In this document: piece by piece, positions 36,983 to 45,741 of the stretch
Numbering within the stretch: the first letter of the stretch is position 1
Layout: every line of letters begins with the position of its first letter
Assembly: GCA_016757515.1 (NCBI GenBank)
Contig: JAERIN010000004.1
Coordinates: 1-64,000, forward strand
From: Alphaproteobacteria bacterium
GTDB lineage: Bacteria; Pseudomonadota; Alphaproteobacteria; Micavibrionales; Micavibrionaceae
DNA: 64,000 nt
Direction of reading: 5' to 3'
Position numbers and translations under genes: made by a program
Notes under the pieces: model-generated
Told to the model about the DNA's origin: nothing
What the model saw: the letters and a program-made list of their open reading frames with translations, nothing else
Databases searched by the model: none

Positions 36983-37708
36983 ATGCGTGCCGACCTTCCC
37001 CCCGGTGTTGTGCTGCGGCGGAGCGCGCGGGCGCTGCGCTGCGCCCTGAGACTGGACGCGGCGGCGGGGTGCGTGGCCCTGGTTTTGCCCGCCCGCACAC
37101 CGATGGAGGCCGGCGCGCGGTTCGCCTGGTCCCGCGCGGCCTGGGTGGCGCGTGTGCTGTCCGCGCTCCCCCCGCCCGTGCCCTTTGCCGACGGGGCCAC
37201 CCTGCCCGTCGCTGGGCGAGCGGTGCGCATATTTGTGGAGCCGGGCGCGGGGGGCAGCGGCGTTGCTATAGATGGCGGGGTCCTGCGGGTCCGCCTGGCG
37301 GCGGGCGCGGCGGACCCCGCACCGGCGGTGGCGCGCTTCCTGCGGGCTGAGGCCCGGCGGGCCCTGGGCGCCCTTTTGGCCGAGAAGGCCGCGGCCCTGG
37401 GCGCGCCCACACCGGCCCTGTCCGTCCGGGACACGCGCAGCCGCTGGGGCTCGTGCGCGCCGGGGCCGGGCGCGCGGGTGACGCTATCTTTGCGCCTTAT
37501 CCTGGCCCCCCCGGCGGCGGCGGATTACGTCGTCGCGCACGAGGCCGCGCACCTGGTCCACGCGGGGCACACCCGCGCCTTTTGGGCCCTGTGCCGGGAC
37601 CTGTCCGCAGACTACGCCGCGGGCCGGGCCTGGATGCGCGACCACGGGCCCGGCCTGCTGCGGTATGGTGCGGCGGTTACTCCGCCGCCCGCGCGAGGCG
37701 GTCGTTGA
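36983..37708 (+). CDS. YgjP-type zinc metallopeptidase-like protein (DUF45)
   Basis: The 241-residue protein has the DUF45/YgjP core: 'LSVRDTRSRWGSCAP' (about residue 150) followed by the zinc site 'VAHEAAHLVHAGHTRAFW' with HExxH (HEAAH, about 191). The family is M48-related and widespread; its substrate is unknown. The ATG at 36983 is preferred over a GTG six codons upstream. The last 32 bp overlap convergent tsaC. Confidence 0.82.
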   Translation: MRADLPPGVVLRRSARALRCALRLDAAAGCVALVLPARTPMEAGARFAWSRAAWVARVLSALPPPVPFADGATLPVAGRAVRIFVEPGAGGSGVAIDGGVLRVRLAAGAADPAPAVARFLRAEARRALGALLAEKAAALGAPTPALSVRDTRSRWGSCAPGPGARVTLSLRLILAPPAAADYVVAHEAAHLVHAGHTRAFWALCRDLSADYAAGRAWMRDHGPGLLRYGAAVTPPPARGGR

Positions 37709-38636
37709 TGGCCACGCCTATGCCGACCTGCGGGATGTCCATGACGGCGATGCCCGCATGCGCAGGCCTGTCCAGGGCGCGCATGTGGGCAAAGAGGTTT
37801 GCTGCGGCCTCGTCCAGGTCCCCCGCCTCGCTGAGGTTCGCCACCGCTGCGGCGGCTCCCGCGTTCATGAAGCGCGTGGAGCCAAAGGCCAGGAGGGCCT
37901 CTCCGGGGCGTACTTCATAGGCCCGCAGGCGGACGGGGATGCGAGGCGTGTAGTGGCGGTGCGCCAGGCCTGGGCTGCGCGGGGCGCCCGCCCGCGTGTC
38001 GGCCATGGGGATGGCCTCCGCGCCCAGGCACTCCGCGATATGCTGCGCTGTCACGGCCCCGGCGCGCAGGATGGCCGGCTGGCCCTGTGAGAGGTCCAGC
38101 ACCGTGCTCTCCAGGCCGATTGTGCTGCGCCCCGCTGCGAGGGTCAGGGGGGCGTCCGGGCCTAAGTCGTCCAGGACATGCTGCGCGGTGGTGGGGCTGG
38201 GCGCGCCGGAGCGGTTTGCGCTGGGCGCGGCGATGGGTCCGCCGAAGGCCCGGAGCAGGGCACGCGCCACGGGGTGCGCGGGGGCCCGCACGGCCAGGGT
38301 CGGCAGGCCCGCGCACGCGGCCCTTGCAACCGGGCAGTCCGGGGCCTTGGGCAAGACCAGGGTCAGGGCCCCCGACCAGAAGCGGCGGGCGAGGGCGGCG
38401 GCCTCGGGCGTCCAGTCCACCAGGGCACGCGCCTCGACCGCGCCCAGGACGTGGATGATGAGGGGGTTGGCCGCGGGCCGCCCCTTCAGAGCGAACACCC
38501 CCTCCACCGCTGAAGCGGAGCGTGCGTCCGCGCCCAGGCCATAGACCGTTTCTGTCGGGAACGCCACCAGGCCCCCGGCCCGGAGCACTCCGGCGGCCTG
38601 CGCAAGCGCCTGTGGCGTGGGGGTGTGGGCGGTCAC
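37677..38636 (-). CDS. tsaC: L-threonylcarbamoyladenylate synthase
   Basis: This enzyme makes threonylcarbamoyl-AMP for the t6A37 modification of ANN-decoding tRNAs. It is 319 residues long: the N-terminal YrdC domain has 'GGLVAFPTETVYGLGADA' and 'KGRPAANPLIIHV', 'APSANRSGAPSPTTAQHVLDDLG' completes it, and the C-terminal Sua5 domain has 'HRHYTPRIPV'. It is thus the long Sua5 form. The GTG start at 38636 shares GTGA with the stop of the upstream lipoprotein gene. Confidence 0.9.
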   Translation of the reverse strand: MTAHTPTPQALAQAAGVLRAGGLVAFPTETVYGLGADARSASAVEGVFALKGRPAANPLIIHVLGAVEARALVDWTPEAAALARRFWSGALTLVLPKAPDCPVARAACAGLPTLAVRAPAHPVARALLRAFGGPIAAPSANRSGAPSPTTAQHVLDDLGPDAPLTLAAGRSTIGLESTVLDLSQGQPAILRAGAVTAQHIAECLGAEAIPMADTRAGAPRSPGLAHRHYTPRIPVRLRAYEVRPGEALLAFGSTRFMNAGAAAAVANLSEAGDLDEAAANLFAHMRALDRPAHAGIAVMDIPQVGIGVAINDRLARAAE

Positions 38637-39343
38637 ACCCCGCCCGGGCGAGGTCCCGCGCCGCCGCCCGCGCAGGTGGGGGCCTGAGCCAAAAGCGCCG
38701 GCCAGCGCTCTACCCACCCGGCCTCGTGCGTGGCCTCGGGCACCAGGGCATGCCGCACGCACGGCGTGGGCCCCAGCGCCTGGAGGTAAAAGTGCAGTGC
38801 GGCCGGCGGCTCCGTGGCGTCCTGCCCCCCGATGAAGTGCTGCTGCGGCATGCGCGAGAGCGTCCGGGCGGCGGTCAGGGCCTCTGGCGCGTCCAGGGCC
38901 CCCGCCACGGTCCGCAAGGTCACAACATCCGTCCTCTGCGCGGCCAGCTGCGCTGCCACTGCTGCGCTGGTACCATAGCCCACGACCTCAAACCCCGCAA
39001 AGCCGTACCGGCGCACCAGGTCGTCCAGAGCGGCGCTGTAGACCGCGTGGGCGGGGCCCGCGCCCTCAGGCAGGGAAGAGAGCCACACGACAGAGCCTAC
39101 AGTGGGTTCCATGGCCGCAAGGTGCAGGGCCACAGGGTTGCGCGCGGTGGTGGAGCCCTCAATATACACGGTGGCGGTGGTGTCAGCCCGCCGCTCCCGC
39201 TCATACGCGGTCAGGGTATAGGGTCCCGCCTGTATCTCATGCCGCAGCATAAAAGCGGGGGCTGCTAGACGCTGCGCGGCCTCCTGCTCCATGGGCCCGC
39301 AGGCGGCGAGGAGGGCGAGCCCGAGGAAGGCAAGGCGTTTCAT
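38633..39343 (-). CDS. alpha/beta-hydrolase-like lipoprotein lacking a canonical nucleophile
   Basis: The 236-residue protein has a lipobox 'LLAAC' (Cys at residue 15). The body has an alpha/beta-hydrolase pattern: a beta strand 'FAGFEVVGYGTSAAVAAQLA' where a nucleophile elbow would be, and 'ATHEAGW' near the end, resembling the catalytic-histidine region. The elbow reads GYGTSA rather than GxSxG, so hydrolase activity is uncertain. It overlaps xthA by ATGA and tsaC by GTGA. Confidence 0.65.
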   Translation of the reverse strand: MKRLAFLGLALLAACGPMEQEAAQRLAAPAFMLRHEIQAGPYTLTAYERERRADTTATVYIEGSTTARNPVALHLAAMEPTVGSVVWLSSLPEGAGPAHAVYSAALDDLVRRYGFAGFEVVGYGTSAAVAAQLAAQRTDVVTLRTVAGALDAPEALTAARTLSRMPQQHFIGGQDATEPPAALHFYLQALGPTPCVRHALVPEATHEAGWVERWPALLAQAPTCAGGGAGPRPGGV

Positions 39344-40101
39344 GTCTCAATCTCCACTATAAGAGGTGTGTGGTCCGATGGGGTGTCCCAACCCCGGGGC
39401 CCGGCGTCAACCTCGCACGAAACGAGCCTATCGGCAAGGGCCGGGGCGAGGAGGGCGTGGTCTATGCGGATGCCCTTGTTCGCGCCCCAGGCCCCGCCGC
39501 GATAAGACCAAAAGGTGTAGGGTCCCGGCCCTCCCGGCGTGCGGGCCCGCAGGGCGTCCGTCAGGCCCAGGTGGAGCAGGGCGCGATAGGCCGCGCGGCT
39601 CTCGGGCTGGAACAGGGCATCGCCCACCCAGGCACGGGGGTCATAGCAGTCCGCGTCCTGGGGGATGATGTTAAAGTCTCCCGCGATGAGGAAGGGCACG
39701 CGCGCCTCGCGCAGGTGCTGCACCCTGTGGTAGAGGCGCTTCAGCCAGGCGAGTTTATAGGTGAACTTCTCGGACCCGACGGGGTTGCCGTTGGGGGCGT
39801 AAATGTTGATGAGGCGCTCCCCCGTGGACAGCGCCACCTCCAGGTATCGGGCCTGGGGGTCGTCCGCGTCCAGGCGCGCACGCACCACTGTGAACGGCAC
39901 GCGGGCGAGGACGGCCACGCCGTTGTACGCCTTTTGCAGGGTCGCCGCGCTCTCATAGCCGGGGAACTCTGCGGCCAGCGTCTCCCCCTTTACCTCCTGC
40001 AAGAGCAGGGCGTCCGGCGCACGCGCCTCCAGGAACCGGGCCACGTGTGCCGCGCGGGCCTTTAGGGAGTTTACGTTCCACGTGGCGATGGTCAGGGGCA
40101 T
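39340..40101 (-). CDS. xthA: exodeoxyribonuclease III
   Basis: This AP endonuclease of base-excision repair has 253 residues. Family motifs are 'IATWNVNSLKAR' at the start, 'LLLQEVKGE' with the metal-binding Glu (about residue 37), 'IYAPNG', 'AGDFNIIPQDADCYDP' (about 150), 'RIDHALL' and 'SDHTPLIVEIE' at the end with the catalytic His. The ATG at 40101 begins the domain; the frame continues upstream without family similarity. Confidence 0.94.
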   Translation of the reverse strand: MPLTIATWNVNSLKARAAHVARFLEARAPDALLLQEVKGETLAAEFPGYESAATLQKAYNGVAVLARVPFTVVRARLDADDPQARYLEVALSTGERLINIYAPNGNPVGSEKFTYKLAWLKRLYHRVQHLREARVPFLIAGDFNIIPQDADCYDPRAWVGDALFQPESRAAYRALLHLGLTDALRARTPGGPGPYTFWSYRGGAWGANKGIRIDHALLAPALADRLVSCEVDAGPRGWDTPSDHTPLIVEIET

Positions 40102-40213
40102 GTGGGGCGTTATAGCAGATCCCGGCCCAGCCGCAAAAAGCCCCAGCGCAACAAAGGGGCGTGTTGTGGGGCCCGGCCACCTGGGGCAGTGTGCTGCCAA
40201 AAGGGGGGCGCAG

Positions 40214-40843
40214 GTGGACTGGCGTGTTGAGGAGTATGAGGGCCTGCCCTCCACGCAGGACGTGGTGAAGGCGCGCGCGGCGACGGGCGAAGCGGAGGGC
40301 CTGGTCGTCCGGGCCCTCTGGCAGGAGGCGGGCTATGGACGCCGTGGCCGCACCTGGGCCTCACCTCTTGGGAACCTATACGCGTCCGCCCTGCTGCGCC
40401 CCCCGGCTCTTGCGGCGACGCGGGCGGGGGAGCTGTCCCTTGTCGCGGGGGCGGCCCTGGCCCTGGCCCTGCCCGGCGCGCGGCTGAAGTGGCCCAATGA
40501 CCTCCTCATCGGCGGGCGCAAGTGCGCCGGAGTCTTGGTGGAGACGGGCCTGTCTGGGGCGGTGGTCGCCTGGGCCGCGCTGGGCATGGGCGTGAATGCG
40601 GACGCCCCCCCGCCGGGTGCTGGGGCCGTGCCGGGCGCGGATCTGGACGCCATCTTGGAGGCGCTGGCCGAGGTCTATGCGCTGTGGCAGAGGGCGGGCC
40701 TGGCCCCCGTGCGCGCGGCCTGGCTGGCCCGGTGCGCGCACGCGCCCGGGCAACGCATCACCGCTGCGGGGCACACGGGCGTGTTTCAGGGCCTGGACGC
40801 GGACGGGGCCCTGCTCCTGTCTGGGCGGAGGGTCACGACGTAA
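40214..40843 (+). CDS. birA: biotin--[acetyl-CoA-carboxylase] ligase
   Basis: The 209-residue protein charges AccB with biotin. Signatures are 'STQDVVKARA' (about residue 13), 'QEAGYGRRGRTWASPLGNLYAS' (the adenylate loop, about 37), 'LKWPNDLLIGGRKCAGVLVE' (about 92) and 'ALGMGVN'. There is no N-terminal DNA-binding domain, so it is an enzyme only. The likely start is the GTG at 40214, with AAGGGGGG upstream. Confidence 0.9.
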   Translation: MDWRVEEYEGLPSTQDVVKARAATGEAEGLVVRALWQEAGYGRRGRTWASPLGNLYASALLRPPALAATRAGELSLVAGAALALALPGARLKWPNDLLIGGRKCAGVLVETGLSGAVVAWAALGMGVNADAPPPGAGAVPGADLDAILEALAEVYALWQRAGLAPVRAAWLARCAHAPGQRITAAGHTGVFQGLDADGALLLSGRRVTT

Positions 40844-40934
40844 GAAAGGGCCTGCCAGATCTGCCAGAATGTGGGGAATCAGGATGTTGGCACGCCTTGC
40901 GCCCTGGGCCGTAGAGGGGTATCGTTCGGGCACC

Positions 40935-41699
40935 ATGAGAGTCCTCGCCCTTTCCGTCGCCCTGGTCCTTGCCGCTGGCTCCGCCCCGGCGGCTTTTGAG
41001 TACACCCCTCCCCCGGCGCAAGAGGCCCGGCCTCCTGTGTCGCCAGCCCCCGCGCCCCGGGTGTCTGCGGTGCCGCTTCCCCCCGTGTCGGCAGGGCCCG
41101 CGCCCCGTATGCCCAGGGAGGCCTCCCTTCCCGTGCCTGCGCCCATCAGGCTCACGCCGGAGCCCCAGGCGCGCGTGTCGCGGCAGGCTGTCCTCCCCGC
41201 CGTGCCCACGGCCCTGACCCCTGCCCCTGCGGACATGTCGGCCCCCGCGCGGGAGCGCTCCAAGCCGGAGCCCGTTTTGATTCGGGAGTCTGACCTCTCC
41301 TCTGCCCGGCCTCCGCAGCGCACGTCTGCGCGGGCAGAAACCGCAAAACCCTCTTTGTTCATAGACCCAAACCCCCTGGGGGCCGGGCACGCACACACCC
41401 CGGTTGCGCCGCGCCCCTCTGCTCACCAACAGGGGTTGCGCGGTGGCCACGCTGTCCAGGCTTCTAGGCCCCTTGTTCAGGGCTTTGGGAAGAATATTCC
41501 CCTGGGCCTGGCCCTCGCGCAGGTTGTTCCGGCGCGCTATGCGTATGACTTTGCCCCCGGCACGGCGGACAAGATGGGCGCACGCGTCTCTTGGGAGGGC
41601 GGTGGCCGCCCGTGGGAGGTTGTGGCGCGGGACATGCTGGCCCCTTTGGGCCTGACCCTGCACATACAGGGTGACGCGGTGGTTATCGCGGCCCGATGA
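40935..41699 (+). CDS. secreted Pro-rich protein with TcpQ/STN-like C-terminal domain
   Basis: The 254-residue protein has a signal peptide (about residues 1-19), a long Pro/Ala-rich segment (20-165) and a C-terminal domain: 'IPLGLALAQVVPARYAYDF' followed by 'VSWEGGGRPWEVVARDMLAPLGLTLHIQGDAVVI'. The domain resembles the secretin N-terminal or TcpQ fold found in pilus and secretion systems. No secretin gene is nearby. Its last 17 bp overlap convergent grxD. Confidence 0.65.
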   Translation: MRVLALSVALVLAAGSAPAAFEYTPPPAQEARPPVSPAPAPRVSAVPLPPVSAGPAPRMPREASLPVPAPIRLTPEPQARVSRQAVLPAVPTALTPAPADMSAPARERSKPEPVLIRESDLSSARPPQRTSARAETAKPSLFIDPNPLGAGHAHTPVAPRPSAHQQGLRGGHAVQASRPLVQGFGKNIPLGLALAQVVPARYAYDFAPGTADKMGARVSWEGGGRPWEVVARDMLAPLGLTLHIQGDAVVIAAR

Positions 41700-42015
41700 T
41701 GCCCTTGTCCCGCAGGAGGGCCTCTAGCTCTCCGGTGGTGGCCATCTCGCGCACGATATCGCAGCCCCCTATAAACTCCCCGGCCACGTACAGCTGGGGC
41801 AGCGTTGGCCAGCCCGTAAAGTCCTTTATCGCCTGCCGGAGGGTGTTGTCCTCCAGGACGTTGACCGCCGTAAACGGCGCACCCAGGTCTGCCAGGGCCT
41901 GCACAACCGTCGCCGAGAACCCGCACTGCGGGAAGGCGGCTGTTCCCTTCATGTACAGCACGACAGGCGTGCCCCTGATCTCCTTCTCAATGGCCGCGTG
42001 GGCGGGGTTTTGCAT
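41683..42015 (-). CDS. grxD: monothiol glutaredoxin, Grx4 family
   Basis: The 110-residue cytosolic protein carries or inserts iron-sulfur clusters. The active site is the monothiol CGFS in 'QCGFSATVVQ' (about residues 31-34). 'GWPTLPQLYVAGEFIGGCDI' (glutathione-binding TLPQ in place of TIPQ, and GGCD) and 'EMATTGELEALL' complete the fold. It lies 3 bp after the TPR-methyltransferase gene on the same strand. Confidence 0.95.
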   Translation of the reverse strand: MQNPAHAAIEKEIRGTPVVLYMKGTAAFPQCGFSATVVQALADLGAPFTAVNVLEDNTLRQAIKDFTGWPTLPQLYVAGEFIGGCDIVREMATTGELEALLRDKGIIGPR

Positions 42016-42018
42016 GGC

Positions 42019-44223
42019 TTAGCCCTCCTTCTTGTGTCGCACGTACATCTGGTACATCCCAGAAAAGGTACCGGGGTTTTTTGCCTCAAACGCGGCCCAG
42101 TTGTCCAGGCACGTCCGCGCCGGGTCGTCGGGGAACGCCGCGTCATAGGCCAAGCGGACCCGCGCATTGGGCAGGGTGAAGCCGTGGAAGGCCAAGCCCG
42201 CGCCGTCTATCAGGCGCTGAAGCCCGGGGATGGTAAACCGGTGCTCTTGAACGTGGAACAAAAGGTCCCGGCAGGAGGAGGTGGAGCAGAAGTCCCGCGA
42301 GGCGGCAAGGTTGCGCATAGTGCTCTCGCCCGCGCGGGCCTGGTCCTGGACCCACGCGCGGCAGGCGCGGATGCCCTCTGGCGTGGTGGGCCAGCCCTGG
42401 CGCGCGACTTGTGCGCGCACAGCCACGACTCCGGCTCTGGCGGACTCACTATACAGCCCCAGCCGCATGAGGCCGCTAGGGGCCAGAAGGGCTGCAAGGG
42501 CCGCCAGGCCCGCCGCCGGGTCGGCCATGTGGTGCAGCACGCCGGCGCACTCTATGCGCTCAAAGGCCCGGCCCTCTAAAGCCTTGGCCAGGCCCAGGAT
42601 GTCCGCCTGCGCGAAGCGGATGTTCGTCAGGCCCATCTCGCCTGCCTTACGCTGCGCATAGGCCAGCGACGCGCGCGAAAGGTCCACGGCCAGGACGTCC
42701 AGCGCTCCGTGCTCTTTGGCCATGTCTATGCCGTTGCGCCCTGTGCCGCAGCCAGCGACCAGAACCTGTGGCCGCCAGCCGCCAAAGATGCGCGCCGCGT
42801 CCCACCCGACGCTCTCATAGCTCCCCCCCTGCCGCGTCAGGCGCCGCCAGCGGGGGTAGGGACTCTCCTCGTACTGGGCCCGGACGGCCTGCGAGACATC
42901 GTCCTCCACAGGCGTGAGGCTCGGCATCCGCGCGGCCAGCGCCCGCTCTGCCTCCACAGCCTCCACCTGCTCATGCGCCACGTCTGTCAGCCCCGCCCGG
43001 GCCAGGGCCCTGCCCAGCGCGGGGGCATTGGGCAGGGCCGCCAGGGGGCCATAGCACGCGGCCAGGAGAATGGACGCAGGCTTCCGCTCCGCCCCGCGCC
43101 CCACCGCGTCCCGAAGGGCGGCGGCCTGCGCGGCCTCCTGAGGCTCCACGGCAAAGACATACTCGCTAAAAAAGCACTGCTGCGCCAGGGCCGCGAGGAA
43201 GGGCATAGGACCCGCGCCTTTGTCCAGGCAATACCGCCGCAGGTGAGTGAGCAGGCGCTCTATGTCCGGGCGGACGACCAGGCACTCGGCCAGGCCCAGG
43301 GTGACAAAGTCCCGGCACAAAAGGCCCTGGGCCTCCTCCTCCGCCGCGGCGAACAGGCTGGCGAAGTCTGCGTAGCTCGGCACCTTGGCCAGGGCCCGCA
43401 GGGTCTCTAGCTCTGGGTCTTGCGCAAAGAGCGCGGCCCAGACGTGAGAAAGGCGCGCCCCGTCCATGGACCCGCTGCTCAGGGCGCGGGTGAAGGCGGA
43501 AGCCAGGGGGGCGCTAAAGGTCAGGCCCGAGGTGTTCAGCAACACCGCGCAGAAATAGGCCAGGACATCCGCGTCCTCGGGCGCGGCCTCCAGCGCCGTG
43601 GCGGCGTAGGCTAGGGCCTTCACATGGTCGTCGCTAGCCATGGCGTCCAGGGCCATCAGGCCCACAGCGTGGGCGTGGCTTGGGTCTATCTCCAGCGCAC
43701 GGGCCAGGAGCCTGCGCGCCTCGGCACGCTGCCCACCCGGCTCAAACAGGTGCCACCGCGCCAGCCCCGTGAGGGCCTCCGCCGTCACCCCGGCCCGGAG
43801 GGAGGTCTCCCACGCCTTGCGCGCCAGGGCACCCATCCCGTCCATGCGAAAGTTCCGGGCAAGGCCGTTCAGGGCCTCCGGCTGCGGGGCACCGTTTTCG
43901 GCGAGCGCGCGGTAGGCCTCCGACGCGCCCCGGTGGTCCCCCTCGCCCTCCAGAATCTGTGCCAGGGCCAAGCGGGCCTCTTGCGCCCCAGGGTCCAGGG
44001 CCAGCGCCCGCCGCGCCGCGCGCTTCGCCGGGCCCATGCGGCCCGCGCCTGCCTCCGCCCGCGCCAAAAGCACCAGAATGCGCGGGTGTTCTCCGCCGGC
44101 GCGCAGTGCCGCCCTATACCCCGCGCGCGCGGCCTTCCAGTCCCCCCGCCGGTGCGCGGCCCCGGCCTCTGCCAGGTGGTCCATGACCGCCCCCTGTGCC
44201 TTGTGCGCCACCTTGCCCGCCAT
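42019..44223 (-). CDS. TPR protein fused to a class I SAM methyltransferase
   Basis: The 734-residue protein starts with TPR units (about residues 18-260, for example 'AAHRRGDWKAARAGYRAAL'), continues with a helical linker, and has a methyltransferase from about residue 470. Motif I is 'QVLVAGCGTGRNGIDMA' (about 489), then 'VLAVDLSRASLAYA', 'IRFAQADILGL' and 'IECAGVLHHMADPAAGL'. The C-terminal region has 'HEHRFT'-like 'VQEHRFTIPGLQRLI'. Similar TPR-methyltransferase proteins are known in alphaproteobacteria; the substrate is not established. Confidence 0.82.
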   Translation of the reverse strand: MAGKVAHKAQGAVMDHLAEAGAAHRRGDWKAARAGYRAALRAGGEHPRILVLLARAEAGAGRMGPAKRAARRALALDPGAQEARLALAQILEGEGDHRGASEAYRALAENGAPQPEALNGLARNFRMDGMGALARKAWETSLRAGVTAEALTGLARWHLFEPGGQRAEARRLLARALEIDPSHAHAVGLMALDAMASDDHVKALAYAATALEAAPEDADVLAYFCAVLLNTSGLTFSAPLASAFTRALSSGSMDGARLSHVWAALFAQDPELETLRALAKVPSYADFASLFAAAEEEAQGLLCRDFVTLGLAECLVVRPDIERLLTHLRRYCLDKGAGPMPFLAALAQQCFFSEYVFAVEPQEAAQAAALRDAVGRGAERKPASILLAACYGPLAALPNAPALGRALARAGLTDVAHEQVEAVEAERALAARMPSLTPVEDDVSQAVRAQYEESPYPRWRRLTRQGGSYESVGWDAARIFGGWRPQVLVAGCGTGRNGIDMAKEHGALDVLAVDLSRASLAYAQRKAGEMGLTNIRFAQADILGLAKALEGRAFERIECAGVLHHMADPAAGLAALAALLAPSGLMRLGLYSESARAGVVAVRAQVARQGWPTTPEGIRACRAWVQDQARAGESTMRNLAASRDFCSTSSCRDLLFHVQEHRFTIPGLQRLIDGAGLAFHGFTLPNARVRLAYDAAFPDDPARTCLDNWAAFEAKNPGTFSGMYQMYVRHKKEG

Positions 44224-44311
44224 GCGTGCACCCTACAGGGTCGCGCTGTGTAATGCCAGAGCCTCGCCGCCGGGCTTGACGTCCCGCGCGGCGGGCGCAA
44301 GGCTCCCCGGC

Positions 44312-45148
44312 ATGGCGTCGGCTCTCACCATAGGCACGCGCGGTTCTCCCCTGGCCCTGTGGCAGGCGCGGGCGGTGGCTGCGGCCCTGCCCGTGGCGGC
44401 GGAGGTCGTGCCCATCGGGGTCGCAGGCGACTGGCGCACGGGGGACGCAGAGGCCCCCTTGCCAGAGGATCAGGGCGGCAAGGCCCTGTTCGCGAAGGAG
44501 ATTGAGCAGGCCCTTTTGGCCCGGGCCGTGGACTGCGCTGTGCACTCGGCCAAGGACCTGGCCGCCACCCTGCCAGAGGGCCTCATCCTGGCCGCCTGCC
44601 TGCCCCGGGGGGAGGCGCGGGACGTCCTGGTAGGCGCGGAGCCCGGCCCCGGCGCGCGCATAGGCACCACCAGCCCCCGCCGCGCGGCGTTTGCGCGGTC
44701 CCTGTGGCCGGGCGCAGCGGTCATTGCCGTGCGGGGGAACGTGGGCACGCGCCTGGACAAGCTGGACGCAGACGCCGTGGACGCCCTAATCCTCGCGGGG
44801 GCCGGCCTGGCGCGCCTGGGCTTCGCACACCGCGTGACGCGCTACCTATCCGTGGAGGAGATGCTCCCCGCCGCAGGGCAGGGGGCGATCGCCGTGGAGG
44901 CACGGGCGGACTCCCCGCACCTCAAAATGCTGCGCGGCGCGGGGTGCGGCACGACCCTGGCCTGCCTCTTGGCGGAGCGCGCTGTGGTGACGGCCCTGGG
45001 CGCGGGGTGCCGGGATGCCGTGGCGGCCCACGCTGTGCCGCAGGGCCGGGGCCTGTGGCTGCGCGCCTGGTGGCGCGGGCGTTTCGCCGAGGCGCAGGGC
45101 CTGAACCCCATCGCCCTGGGCAGAGACGTTGCGGGCAGGTTGGCATGA
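44312..45148 (+). CDS. hemC: hydroxymethylbilane synthase (porphobilinogen deaminase)
   Basis: HemC polymerises four porphobilinogens for heme (278 residues). 'IGTRGSPLALWQA' opens the protein. 'FAKEIEQALLARAVDCAVHSAKDL', 'GTTSPRRAAFA' and 'VRGNVGTRLDKLD' form the active site. The dipyrromethane-binding Cys is in 'GAGCRDAVA' (about residue 233). The domain after that Cys is shorter than in E. coli. The stop overlaps the yggS start (ATGA). Confidence 0.93.
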   Translation: MASALTIGTRGSPLALWQARAVAAALPVAAEVVPIGVAGDWRTGDAEAPLPEDQGGKALFAKEIEQALLARAVDCAVHSAKDLAATLPEGLILAACLPRGEARDVLVGAEPGPGARIGTTSPRRAAFARSLWPGAAVIAVRGNVGTRLDKLDADAVDALILAGAGLARLGFAHRVTRYLSVEEMLPAAGQGAIAVEARADSPHLKMLRGAGCGTTLACLLAERAVVTALGAGCRDAVAAHAVPQGRGLWLRAWWRGRFAEAQGLNPIALGRDVAGRLA

Positions 45149-45741
45149 TACAGGCCCCCCCAGGCGTCACCCTGATCGCTGTGTCCAAGCAGCAGCCGGA
45201 AGCGCGCATCGCGGCGGCTCTGGCGGCGGGGCAGCGCGTGTTCGGCGAAAACCGGGTGCAGGAGGCGCACGGGCGCTGGGCGCACCGGCGCGAGGGCATA
45301 GACCTCCACCTCATCGGCCCGCTGCAGACGAATAAGGTGCGTGACGCGCTTGCGCTGTTCGACGTCATCCACACGCTGGACAGGCCAAAACTGGTGCGCG
45401 TGGTTAAGGCCGCCGGGCCGCGCCGCGCGCGCGCGTTTTTTGTGCAGGTGAACACGGGTGAAGAGGCCCAAAAGGCCGGGTGCCTACCGCAGGACTTGCC
45501 CGCGCTTTTGCATGAATGCAACGGCCTGCCCGTCACCGGCTTTATGTGCATCCCGCCGGTGGGGGAGCCGCCGGAGCTGCACTTCGCGCTCCTGAAAACC
45601 CTGGCCGAGGCGCACGGCCTGCCGCACCTGTCCATGGGCATGAGCGCAGACTGGGAGGCCGCCGTCGCCCTGGGCGCGACTCACATCCGCCTGGGCAGCG
45701 CTTTCTTTGGTCCCCGCGCCGGGGTAAAACCCGGTGCATGA
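45145..45741 (+). CDS. yggS: YggS-family pyridoxal phosphate homeostasis protein
   Basis: The 198-residue PLP-binding TIM-barrel protein has 'LIAVSKQQPE' with the PLP lysine (residue 15), 'FGENRVQEA', 'HLIGPLQTNK' (with Pro where Gly-x-Leu is usual), 'SMGMSADWEAAVALGATHIRLGSAFFGPR'. Proteins of this family buffer PLP and have no known catalysis. The start ATG overlaps the hemC stop, and the stop overlaps the lspA start. Confidence 0.92.
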   Translation: MIQAPPGVTLIAVSKQQPEARIAAALAAGQRVFGENRVQEAHGRWAHRREGIDLHLIGPLQTNKVRDALALFDVIHTLDRPKLVRVVKAAGPRRARAFFVQVNTGEEAQKAGCLPQDLPALLHECNGLPVTGFMCIPPVGEPPELHFALLKTLAEAHGLPHLSMGMSADWEAAVALGATHIRLGSAFFGPRAGVKPGA

